From: Onthophagus taurus
Taxonomy: Eukaryota; Arthropoda; Insecta; Coleoptera; Scarabaeidae
DNA length: 64,000 bases
NCBI RefSeq assembly: GCF_036711975.1
Contig: NC_091972.1
Coordinates: forward strand, 14,637,001 to 14,701,000
Reading direction: 5' to 3'
The notes under the pieces are model-generated. The model was not told where the DNA came from. It saw only the letters and a list, made by a program, of their open reading frames with translations, and did not search any database. Shown one piece after another: positions 43,221-54,465 of the stretch (its first letter is position 1; each line of letters opens with the position of its first letter). The position numbers were made by a program, and so were the translations under genes.

Positions 43221-46122
43221 ATCCGTTATATCGAGGTTTTACTACAATTAAAATTATTTAATACTTAAAACTTGGTACTTACTTGGAACTTAATTTGTAT
43301 ATTCTCAATTGGGAATTGTATACAGAAATGGGGTCCAATCAACGTAATAGGACCGCCGGGCTATAAATAACACTAAATGTTCGAGGTTTCGAATAGAGGA
43401 TCGGGGTAGCGTGCAAATAGAAAATCATTTACATCGGAGGCTCCAATTAAAACGACATTGGTGGGGACCGTGTTTTGGGCAAAAGGAGTAGTAGGATGAA
43501 ATCGTTTCGAAAGAGAGAAGGTGGTACCGGCCATTAATAATAACAGCAGGGCCCGCAATCAGCCAAGTGCCCCATACATCTCATCCGCGCGCCCTACGTC
43601 GCACTACATTTTACAGGAAGCGGTAAGGAGGCGCTGTGCCCCCTTCCCGCGCACGAATTATGGAAATATCTTATGTAGTAGAAACTGGGGTCGACCTTTG
43701 AAACATCTCCAACTCAATATTTAATTAGATTTTCCAACTTGATGTATCGAAACCACAGGATTTAAGTGTCTAATACGATTTGAGATTAGAATTTGAAAAT
43801 GTAAAAACAATGTTTTTCATTTTGAAAGTTACCCTTTTGGTTCTAATTTAGAATTAAACTGGGGCAGTCGGGATCCTCTCCCTCGATGTTTTACTATTGA
43901 CAGAGGGTCATAACTCTACATTTCCGGGGAACCCCAAGTCCCAAATTCTATTTCCTGTCGACCCCGGAAACAAGAGCGTTGTCCTTTGCCGATACCTACC
44001 CAAAACGCGGTACCATTTTCGACCGTTAACTATCCCCTAGATATCCCGTTACCGATATCAACCAAAAAAAAAACAACCCCGCCATTCTCGTGCTTTTAGG
44101 ATACCTTATTACCAGCGGCTTTTTCAATGTTTAAAAAACCCAATTTAGCGTTTTCGCTTTGGGGATTTTTTAAATTTAATATTGTAGTAACTTTAAGCTC
44201 AATTTAGGGTTAGTTAATAAAGGCACGTTTAAAGTTTTTAATCATTCTCTCGCGAACCGGAACTGAGAGTTCATAACCTAAAGAACGTGGCGGTAATAAA
44301 TACTTTTAAAGAAGAAAGTTTTCCTTCCATTATTTTCTTTAATCTAAAATTAAAAATTTCTTTTCGTAATAAAGTTTATTCCATATCTACAAAAAGAAAT
44401 TCCATTAAGAAATCGGTGCTTTCTCGAAAACAACATAATAAAAATGATGATTCCGAAACGAAGTTTAGTATCGATGGAAAATCCCAAGAAACACAGTGTC
44501 GTCCATAAACCGGGGTTCGTCCGCGTTGTTAAAAGTTGAAATGTTTACGATGTGGTCGCAAGCCGTGGCTTAGGATTCAATCAGATTCTGCAACATAACG
44601 GTGGATCAGAAGAACACAAAAATCGAAACCCATTTGACCTCGGAACACACACGTGGAGGAAACTCAACACACGTGTTGCGGTTGCGACAACAATGAAGAC
44701 GCCGTTACAGAACCAGGTAAGCCCCCCTTTTTATTAGGGTAATTTCAGGCGAAATAAAAGTGTCCCCCATACGTAGAAGGCGTATTGTACCCGTGGGATG
44801 TGCGACACTCCATAAAACTGGGAACGTTGTAATAAGATAGAGAATCCCTTTCATCTTATGAGAGAAAAAAAAGATTAGATATGATTACGTTTAGACATGA
44901 AAGCTATTATTATCACTATAGTAAACGTTTTCGTTAGGAATTAATTTCCAAGCTATGGTGAAAATGTCAACGAATGTCTCGGGTTAATGTACGTTACATG
45001 GAGTTGGGGATGGGGTGGTTCGAAGTGAGGATGGGGTTCGTTTTCATGAGGGGGTAGGGTGGAAGTTGGAATTCTGATGACGTAACGTGGTCCAGCGTAG
45101 ATTATCGGGCATTCCATGGGCATTCCATTGTGGGACGCAAAGCCCGCGATACATGTATATTATGCGAAGCCTTCTGATTAGGGAATTCCCCGGACGAGGT
45201 CCCATTCTCGCGCGCTCTAGCGGCGGTTTTGATTTTCCACTGTCCCTGGGACTTTACGCCCCTAGATGGTTGCTTTTCACTAAACCTGGATGTACTAATT
45301 TCTAAAACCCCTAGGAAGTCAACCGTTTAATTACAACTGAAATTATTCTAATTTTCTTTAAGCATAAAATAACTAAAAAGCCCAAACATTTTATGTTTCG
45401 AAAATAGCTATAAATAACAGATTAATTTAAAAGATGCAAATTCGATTTAATCTACCACAAAATTACACCGTTGTAGAAAACCATTAAAAAAAAGCCTGTG
45501 GACGCGAGGCTATTATTACCTGCCTTTTGTTGCCCAGTTTCGAGGTACGCGAGCACCACGCTATGAACGAGCAGAAAAAATTAATTGCGGCAAGAGCCAT
45601 CTGGAACCAACCACTATTGTTATTATTTTTTTCTCTACCGTGTTTTTCATAGAGACAAAAAAATCCGCGTCACTCCCCGCTCTCGGATGACGACCCGCAA
45701 ATTTTTCCGTAGAGATCCGGTTGGCGGGCGCGTTATTTAGTACCTTTCGGAAAAAAAGTACGCGTAGCCCCGCGACTAGGAAAAACGCGGGCGTCCGTTG
45801 TCCGGAATCGCTGACGGCGGATTTGCCGGGTAAATTCCCTGTTTACCTTTAATTTTCGAAACGCACTAGCGCCGCTGCGTTCAGCACCCACCCAACTCTA
45901 CAACCCATGATTTACGTCGCGCGTGACCTCACATATGCTTTCAAAACGACAAAAAAAGTTAAAAACGTCAAAGGTTGCACAAAATAAGATAATTGCTATT
46001 AAATATACCATAGTATATTCGAATCGCTGAGTGCAGAAAGGATACAAGCCAGTATTTTCAGATTTTCCTGAAACCGTATATTTTATATCATTTCTCATCG
46101 GTGAGTGCAGAAACGATATATA
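43221..46122. other. Non-coding stretch, mostly CpG-richer
   Basis: Blocks at 43320-43700, 43870-44250, 44500-45330 and 45480-45900. A strong donor-like sequence (ACCAG|GTAAGC) occurs at 44716-44717 after a frame open from 44552, which could mark a short exon, but no acceptor or protein match supports it. Confidence 0.3.
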
Positions 46123-46266
46123 CTGTCTTAATTAATTATCGTACCCGACGTCATCATTGCAAGTATGCAACCAAATACGCAAATCGCGTATTGCAATACC
46201 AATACTGTCATATTGGTTGCATACTTGCAATAATGACGTCGGGTATGATAATTTATTAACACGCTG
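46123..46266. mobile_element. Palindromic MITE, copy 3
   Basis: CTGTCTTAATTAATTATCGT to the complement of CAGCGTGTTAATAAATTATC, flanked by TA. The centre is inverted relative to copies 1 and 2 (ACGCAAATCGCGTATTGC comes first). Confidence 0.85.
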
Positions 46267-46427
46267 TATGTTGCAACACCAGAACGCGTTTAAAACCCCT
46301 CAACTATTCACCATTGAGCGCAGAAAGGATGTGAGTCAATGACTTATATCTCTTCTGCATCCAACTTCATGCATTTCGGACGCGCATCCTGTACTGCACA
46401 GTTTTCATGATTCTTGCATGTTGTAAG

Positions 46428-47766
46428 CAGTGATGGGCGCTGGGTAAATACCCGGCGGGTAGGTATTTCTAAAATGGGTATTTATCCGGGTATTTACCCC
46501 GACCCAGGGTAAATACCCAAACAGTGGGTATAAAAGTGATACCAGTAAAAATATATCGATTCCAATAAAATTGAAGAGGAAGACGATGAGGACGTTGAAG
46601 ACGAGGAATTGTCAACAATCAAAGACGTATTATCATTAGACGAATCTGTCGTAATTTAGATTAGATCAAGTTATTATGATTATTATCACCAAGCAACTCT
46701 CTGCGTCCATTGTTGGACATAGACCTTCCCTATTCTGTGCTGTTTGAATACAATTGTTGGTCATTCTTTTGACGTCTACTTCGTCTGTTCGCTCGCGGTC
46801 TCCACTCAAGCAACCATTTTGTCCACTGCTCATTCTTCATTCGCACGACATGACCCGTCCAGTTCCACTTAAGCTTTGCCACAATGTTGACCACATCATT
46901 TACGCCAGTTCTTCTTCGTAGGTCTTCATTTCGTATGTAGTCCCTCAGAGTTAGACCCAGGATCGACCTCTCCATCTATCTTTGCGCAACTTGGACCCTC
47001 CTGGCAGTGGTTACCGTTAATGTTAAAGTTTCGGAGCCTTATGTCATAACCGGAAACACGCATTGATTGAAAGCCTTTCTTGGCTTTTTCTCTTGAAGAT
47101 GTCTCTAAGATCCTTCTGTTTAGTTCGCTTGTTTGATTATCTCTCGATACACGAACCTCATAGCCAAGATATACATTGCTGTGAACCCTCTCAATCTCAT
47201 TATCCCCAATGTTGATGTTAGAGCTGGAAACAAGATTTATCATAAATTTTGATTTCTTCTTGTTGATATTTAGCACGACTCTTGCACACACCTCCTTTAA
47301 GTCGTTCATCATTAGTTTAATCTCTCCAAGGCTATCCGATATAAGAACTATATCGTCCGCGTTGCGCAAATTATTTAAGCATTTGCAATCAATGTTTACG
47401 CCTTTTGATCAACAACTTGATTGGACCCAATCAAGTTGTTTAAATGCACTCTGAGGACTGTGATGAACAATTTGAGTTCAACAGTGTTCCGCCTTGTTTT
47501 ACTCACAATCAGTACTTTACTACTTTTACTCTCTTCAATACTTTCATGCAATGTTACCGTCATTGTAGCATTCTTGTAGATGTTATAAATAAGTTTGATA
47601 TGTCGATAAGCGACTCTGCATTCTTGAAGTGCTTGCAAAACTGCCATCAACTCAATTTAAATTAAATTTATAAATACCTCAAAATACCCATCTTGGGTAA
47701 ATACCCCCGGTATATATCCAGGATATTTACCCTTGAAAATAAATATCCGGGTATTTAACAACACTG
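46428..47766. mobile_element. hAT-type element with 8-bp target duplication and a nested retroelement
   Basis: Left end CAGTGATGGGCGCTGGGTAA, right end complement CAGTGTTGTTAAATACCCGG, both followed by GGGTAAATACCC-like subterminal repeats. GTTGTAAG flanks it at 46420-46427 and 47767-47774. CAGTG ends and an 8-bp duplication are hAT hallmarks. Near the left end a frame gives KIEEEDDEDVEDEELSTIKD VLSLDESVVI-stop, perhaps the transposase tail. The middle is occupied by the minus-strand RTE-like relic at 46690-47660. Confidence 0.88.
46690..47660 (-). pseudogene. RTE-like reverse-transcriptase relic nested in the hAT element
   Basis: Minus-strand pieces: ALQECRVAYRHIKLIYNIYK NATMTVTLHESIEE, KLFITVLRVHLNNL, RNADDIVLISDSLGEIKLMM NDL (ADD catalytic pair kept, preceding Phe changed to Asn), LNINKKKSKFM, YLGYEVRVSRDNQTSELNRR, then ILGLTLRDYIRNEDLRRRTG, WNWTGHVVRMKNEQWTKWLL EWRPRANRRSRR. 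The WxGHVxRMxxxxWTKxxxEWxP end is typical of RTE/Craft-like elements. Frameshifts near 46950 and 47380 inactivate it. Confidence 0.85.
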
Positions 47767-47803
47767 GTTGTAAGTCAGTTAAAAGTGTGTATTTTTGAAA
47801 TTA

Positions 47804-49771
47804 TGGAGACATTAACTGGGACTAAACGTAAAAGAGGTGTCGTTAATTCTGATAATTATAAAAGAACCATCATAAAAAATAGCAGGTAAGTTCATTTATC
47901 GCAAGTAAAAGATAGTTTAAGGTTAGGTGCAATTTTTATTCTAATGTTAAGGGCAAAGAGTATATTAATTACAAGGGTTCTATTCAAATTTTACGAGGTT
48001 CTATAATTTAGCGACTAAAGATGAGCAAAATCTGTATTTAAAAGGTTAGTATGTGTATTTACCGTTGAACCTTAGTCTTTATCTTATCATCTGCAAATGC
48101 AAGATTTTTCACACCTTACTTACCCTTAGTGGAACTTACAGTTCTGCCACTCCCTTTCATGTGCTCCTTATTTTTCTTTTCTAAAATATCTTTCATAGGT
48201 CTACTGGTTATTATAGCTGAGTGTTTTTTCTGCGAGTTTGTTTACTTTTCAGTTGTGCTAGTTTGGAACATTAACAATATCTTCAAGTGGGATTGAGTTA
48301 TCCAACACAGCTACAGGGGTTACAGGTCTTTGCTGCACATTTGATGTCGATGCAGGGAGTGATATCGCATCTACGAAATGTTCATCAAATTTGGTTGTAT
48401 GTATTGGTCAAATACCAGCTGCCCGAAAGCCATTTGCTGCTTTCTCTATATTGCTGATACGATTGAAAGCTTTCGTGAAAAGTTGTGATGTTGTGTAATT
48501 TTTCGGCTTACATTTGAAGCCATGTACAAGTCGCATTCTGTGTTGCATGAAGTCTTGAGAGGTCCAAAAAATGTTAAGTTCAATGGTTGCATACATATTC
48601 GACGATATGTAAAAATGCATTTTTTAAGCTTGCATTCAATAAGTAATAAAAGATTACAGCGCCTTCAGCAATTATTACAAAAAGGCATGACACCTAAAGA
48701 AAACAGAGTAGTGCTAATGCGATAAGTGCTGTTAATAAAATACGAATTCACGAACATATTTCTTCATTTCCTGTAAAAACGTCCCATTGCTCATCAAAGG
48801 AATATCACTACCTCAATTCAGAATTAACGGTGAAAACTATGCATTTAATGTTTCAACAAAAATTTCCAAATATTAAAATGAAATACGAGTATTATAATAA
48901 CCTATTCAAAGAAGATTTTGATCTTAAAATATTTGGTAGGCAGCAAGTAGATACATGTTGCATGTGCGAAAACCTTTCAATAAAAATAAAGAGTGTTGTT
49001 TAAGTCTAAGCGAAAATGTTAAACGATCTGCTGTGGCAGAAATGATTATCCATAAAAGATGTAGTAAAAAGTTTCAGACTTCATGCAAAATCTAACATGA
49101 CTAAAATCTAACTAATAACATGACGACAGGTGAAGTTGTGGTAACGCCAAAAAGGGGCCCAAAGAAGTATGTTTTTTTCTGTATCAATATATTGAAAATT
49201 ATATACCTGATAATGTCAAAGAGTTACACATGTGTCTTTATTTCACAGATACAGGTAGATTTGACAAAATACTTTCCTATTAAAGGACACTCATTTCTAC
49301 CTTGTGATAGAGATTTTTCCCACATTAAGCGACAATTAAAAATGGTGTTTATACTCTACAACATTACCTAGAGATAATAACAAACTCTACTTCAAAACAT
49401 AAAGTCATGATTTCCGTAATAGATGGAAAGGATATTATAAATTTCGAAGACTGGTGCCCTAAACTGTATAGAAAGACTGCTGCTACTGTCGAAACTTCTA
49501 CAAGAGGTATAGGAAGGGAAAACAGAGTACCATTCAGCATTAGTAAGTTTCACCAATTTTCGTACTGGAAGGATAATGGATATTTAGCACTTTTTGTTTG
49601 AAGTTATCTAACAATATAACTCGCCCAATGCAACTGAGCAATCCTTCCAGAAAATTTGCTATAAAACCTGACGAAATGGACCATATTAAAAAGTCCGCTG
49701 CGTATGTCGAAGATTCTCCAGAAACAGCCATGTTTTGGAATAAAATTTTTGATTGGCCTACTATAGAATAA
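47804..49771 (+). pseudogene. Relic of a large, widespread arthropod TE protein (superfamily not assigned)
   Basis: It starts METLTGTKRKRGVVNSDNYK RTIIKNSR before a donor-like GTAAG at 47885. Later pieces: MHFLSLHSISNKRLQRLQQL (48615), the degraded HISSFPVKTSH-like segment, KMKYEYYNNLFKEDFDLKIF GRQQVDTCCMCENLSIKIKS (48880-48990), VDLTKYFPIKGHSFLPCDRD FSHIKRQLKM (49255), VIDGKDIINFEDWCPKLYRK TAATVE (49410), and an intact end MDHIKKSAAYVEDSPETAMF WNKIFDWPTIE. I recognise the order KYEYY-F, CxxC-E, GHSFLPxDRDF, WPxI from a repeated transposon protein in insects. A middle section (about 49040-49120) is missing. Multiple stops. The hAT element at 46428 lies just upstream of its start. Confidence 0.65.
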
Positions 49772-51059
49772 GGAAATGTATTTTTGAGTTGATATTTATC
49801 ATTGTAAGTTTAGTTTTTGTTCTTGTATTTAGTTGAATAAACTGTTTCTTGAAAAATATCCCTCTTTTTTTGTTATCTTGGGAGTTCACTACAAAAAGGG
49901 TATAAGATTTTGATAATTAAATCTTACTAAAAATTAATTATGCAAATTTATTTTTATGATCTATGGCAAAAACTTTACTAGCCAGAAGAAAGCTTGCAAT
50001 AATAATGTCCATATTTAAAAAAGACATTGCAGACATCTTTTCTGCAATTAGTGATTCATTTAACCATAAACAAGAATTACCTGCTAGAAGTAATTTCCAT
50101 TTTCAGAATTCTTAAAATAAGAAGCAGATTTAGCAACTTATTAGTATTAAATGACCTAGATGTTTAGTTTCGATTATTATTGTCCTATTTATCTTGAATT
50201 AAGTTGATAGTGTTCTTAAACGAGGCCGAAAAGGAAAACGTCGTGACATTATTATTTCCAATTATTGTAGCTCCGTTGTAACGTTTGAGCATAGTAGTAA
50301 CCGAGCCGGCAGCTCCTGCTGTTGGCATCTAGTAGCCGAGCGCGATTTATACGCCATCTGGTCGTGATAAGCAATGAACCAGACCGATTGTAACTTGGCC
50401 CAAATTCTACACGTCCAATCTCTCCGTTTTCCTTCCCCTATACGAATCCGTCCCCATGCTAACTGACGTGAGGACAAATTGAAGTGAAATCGAGGTATTT
50501 TTAGAAGTTATGGTTTCCCCCCCGGTTTGACGTTACGGTGTACGCCCAACCTATCGCCCCCAGTTATTGTATGCTTATATTATAGTATAAAATAATTGCG
50601 GGCGCCCTCTGTGATTTAGGACCACTTAAATCCCGTGTTTCGCGCTATACGGCAGAGAGGGGTAGGTATTATTGATCGCGAATCGTGGAAACTCTTCACG
50701 GGTTGTTTTTGCGGACTTGGTGATGGACGCAGAGAAGAGAGACTTGTTGCTTTTGATTTATTTCGAACCGGGATTAGAGGGCCCGGCGACGGACTTCTTT
50801 GTAATCTGGCCAGGGATATTAATAAGGGGATGTCTTTTTGGTTTCATTCGTAAAAACTGTAATGATTAATAGGATCTAGTGTAAAAGAAAATTTTCTTTC
50901 ACTTATTTCAACGACAAATAAAAATTGAAAAATACATATATCTAGCAATCTCAATCCTTTATGTGTTCTTTACTTAACATAATCAGAACTATATGTATAT
51001 TCTAATGATCCAATCAATCAACGGAGAAGGCTTCGCTGAGTTAACTACCATTTTCCATG
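49772..51059. other. 3' flank of the TE relic, then a CpG-rich block
   Basis: 49772-50220 is AT-rich. 50220-50860 is CpG-richer non-coding-type sequence (many GACG, CCGAGC). Nothing specific otherwise. Confidence 0.35.
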
Positions 51060-51617
51060 TGCGGTGAAAAGACAGCTGGGAAGTCTTCTCTGTTCGTGTT
51101 ATTTCTATGTGGATGAATCTTTATCGCCTCTCTTGCCATTCTTTGGAAATAACGTCTGGTTGTGTCCTCCTTTGTGGCAATCCTCTATCGGTAGATCGTT
51201 CTGTATTTTGCTGAACGTACCGTATTTTACTCCGTCACATCTGAAACATAAGGAAGGCAGATGAAATCCTCATCGTATGGCCGTTCTTGTGCAGTATACA
51301 TCTTGTAGGAATCTTTCTCCTTTCTTTAAGTTCCCTTTGTCACATATCTTTTCTGCTGGCCAGAATAAGGTTTAAGTCTCGGACTTCTTCTGTTGTGGGT
51401 GATGATGGGATGAAGCCAAGTACCTCCACTTGTTCGTATGTGTCTGCTTCCGATGCACTCCTAGTTCCATACCCCCATCTGTCTTCTTAGTGATCAAAAC
51501 ATCCAGCAATGGCAACTGTTTTGCAGCTTCCGTTTCCATGATAAACTTAATCAGGTGCCATGTGTCGTAGTATATTGCAGATATCATTTCTTGTGGTTTT
51601 GATCCTTCTATGATCAA
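51060..51617 (-). pseudogene. Penelope-like retroelement relic
   Basis: Minus-strand frame 51617-51372 reads KFIMETEAAKQLPLLDVLIT KKTDGGME and VHRKQTHTNKWRYLASSHHH PQQKK. This is the end of the reverse-transcriptase domain in Penelope-like elements (FTxExExxxxLPFLDV...VYRKPTHTxRYLxxxSxHHPxxK). Lower coordinates contain frameshifted remains of the linker (FLQDVYC, FLMFQM) but no GIY-YIG endonuclease. Confidence 0.8.
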
Positions 51618-51836
51618 TTAGAATGTGGTTTCATAGTAAATCCTCTTACTTTACGTCAGATAGAGTTTGATATAATTGAGGTTGATAATGTCCTGGCTGG
51701 TATAAACTTGAAAATAATATCAGTACCATTTACAATAATAGCAAAAACATAACAAAATAATAAATAACATTAAAGCAGTCAACAAAATAAGAAGAAACAA
51801 ATTTCCTTAAATTTAAATTTCATTTTCATTGAACAT

Positions 51837-51960
51837 CTACTCAAAGTCATCATCAATGACCAATTCTTTTATCTGAGAATTTATAAAAAGTCCTTTCAGA
51901 TTAGCAGCGTCTTCTTTATCTTTGGATTTGAGAATATTTTTTATGAACTCAACATAATAC
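51837..51960 (-). other. Short unassigned minus-strand coding-like tail
   Basis: Minus strand reads LFVYYVEFIKNILKSKDKED AANLKGLFINSQIKELVIDD DFE-stop. The mixed hydrophilic composition and acidic end look like the C-terminus of a real protein, but upstream frames are broken and I cannot name a family. Possibly another transposase tail. Confidence 0.25.
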
Positions 51961-53482
51961 ACGAAGAGGGAATGTTAACATCTTGGAAATTAACTAAAAT
52001 CGGTTCTTGACATTATCATTTTGTGATATGATTTTCTTGCAGGCCAATGTTTTATGATGCGTTAGCTTCCAAGTTTCTTATCTAATATTAAGTTTTTATG
52101 GCAGAAACTGCTAACTGGAAATAGTTGTATTTGACAAGACACAAAATTGACGTTGAAATTATCCGAATTAGGATATCGAAACAAATTTAATTTATTTTGT
52201 TTCTTTACAAATAAAGTAAAACCATGCTATTTTGGTTTATCCTTTCCATTCTTTTTTCCAATTTTTGTTTGATTATCCTTGACTTTCTGCAATGTTATAA
52301 AATTTTCTTGATTGATATTAACACAGCTTTCTGAATTGGGTCTTTAGGTCGAAAATATAATAAGTTGATAAGTACGAAAAGCGATCTTAAAGTAACCACC
52401 TTTACATGAACTGGTCATGGACTATCAATTAAATAGTGACCATATAATGGTCATGACCAGTATTGACGCAATGTGATTTCTGCCCAATACCATTCAGAGT
52501 ATTCAGTCCATCGTTTACATTGTAACGAGAATGTAGAGAGTCAGTTTCTCCCAAGAGAGAAATGCTTAGGTGGTGATTGCGCAGGCAAACCCAACTCACT
52601 GGTGTCACTTGATGACACCATTCAAACAACAAAGGTTTCGTCTAGGAATTAGGATCTTCTGAGGTATATTCAACAGCCGTTCACATTAGGTCAGTAGTCC
52701 AGAGTTTCCTTGGAGTTAAATCGCTGAAAGTTGAGACATAAGAGATTAAATTAGTCTTAGTACAGGATGTTAAGGGAAGTTTTAGCAATAAAAGTCTGCT
52801 ACGAGAATGTGTGTCTATGTCACTTGATGATACAAATACTCATCATTAAGATCATTACAAAATTGCCCATTCTATCACGTTCAGAGACTGTACAACTAAT
52901 GTCATCTATATTTAGAATAAATAACTTTTTAGTTTTAAAATAACGATGAAGATTAAATCAAAATGATAATAAACTATTCACAAAATTCGCCACTTTAGAA
53001 TCCATTAATAGACGCACGGTCGACTCCGAAAGTTTCTAATTTTCATTTAATTTGTAACCATAATAAATGCTTTACTACTTGAATTTCGTTGTTAAAGTGG
53101 CTACCGATAAGGAGGTGAGGAGTTAAATACTGCAGGTCTAAATGACAATTATTAAAATATAAATCCAGGTATTCAAACACTTTTATATTAGCTATTTTAA
53201 AGAATATAACAGATATTCTTTTGACTACACTGTATAATCGAATACTGCATACATATAAGTATCTGCATCGATTCTACCTCACAGTCTTCTCGTACATGCA
53301 TAAACAATCAACGTTTGGTATTACAACCTAGCAAACATGAATAGTCATCAATTGCAATGAGTGTACGTTTCATCGATACGAGAAAAACTCAAAAACGTGT
53401 TCTAGTTCGATGTTATATTATTCTTCTAAATTATTGGACAATCATTATTTACTCCGTTGTCTTTATTTGTGTACCACGCATA
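51961..53482. other. AT-rich sequence with a decayed hairpin half-unit
   Basis: Around 52995-53045 TAGACGCACGGTCGACTCCG and AAAGTTTCTA match the right arm of the hairpin family at 42661. A short inverted repeat GGTGTCACTTGATGACACC is at about 52600-52620. No gene was seen. Confidence 0.4.
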
Positions 53483-53985
53483 CACTGTGTTAATTAGTTA
53501 TCGTAACCCACGTGACTTATGTAATATTGGCTGCCTATCTCAATATGTAAGATAATTTTAAATTAGTAACCAGATGTTGACAGCTGATCGAACGTTATTG
53601 TTGTGATTGTCGTATGCGTTGTGAGTCCGTATTTTCTTTGTTCTTTAACCATTTTTCTTATTTGTTCATTTTAGAACTATCGTTGTTTCTAATAAAGGTT
53701 GCTTTAAATGGTAAGTCAATAAGCAAATCAAAATAACGAAAACGTTCAGTGAGGTCTTCTTTTAGATTTTCATTTTTTTTCGTTATGCATTCACACCAGA
53801 ACATGTTGTCTTTATTTTAATGGTACATTATCGAAGCGGTACGCAATTCAACCAACGTTTTCTAGACATTGACGTTGATTATGACACTTTTAAGCGTAGG
53901 AAACATGTGGTTGTAACTAACTAATTGTCGCCATCGTTTTTAGGAACTTTTGTCGCGTTGTAATACCAATACTGTGATATTGGTT
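53483..53985. mobile_element. Possible longer relative (about 500 bp) of the 146-bp MITE
   Basis: The start (CACTGTGTTAATTAGTTATC, after TA) matches the MITE left end for about 34 bases. The segment GTAATACCAATACTGTGATA TTGGTTGCATAC at 53960-53990 matches the MITE right half. About 440 bases of unrelated sequence separate them, and the right terminus itself is missing. Either an ancestral longer element or an insertion into a MITE. Confidence 0.4.
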
Positions 53986-54341
53986 GCATACGTGGTGCGT
54001 CAGAAAACGCATGACTAAACCCGAAACTTTTTCGCCAACTTTTAATATTTTACGAGATATAAATTTAGAAATACTTCGGAGATCCAATCACATTATATCA
54101 GTTCCCTGCACAGGTTGTACATGCACATCTTTATCATTATCAGATCTGTCTTTACCAATTCAAGAGATATCTCTCCAAATCATTCTGATAACTACAAGTT
54201 CACCGTGTGACACGGAGTTAGCTCTATCAAATCGTATTGACAACAACAAAGAGGGAATATAGATCGAGAAATTGTTGAAATATGTGTTATGTGTTGCTGG
54301 TTGCAGATGATTGTTTGTATTAAAAATAATATAGGTATATA

Positions 54342-54465
54342 CCGTGTGTTAATTAATTATCGTACCCGACGTCATCATTGCAAGTATGCAACCAACTACG
54401 CGATTTGCATGTTACAATACCAATACTGTGATATGAATTGCATACTTGCAATGATGAGTATGATA
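54342..54465. mobile_element. Palindromic MITE, copy 4, right end decayed
   Basis: CCGTGTGTTAATTAATTATC after TA; the right arm reads GCATACTTGCAATGATGAG and then loses the terminal repeat. Confidence 0.75.
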
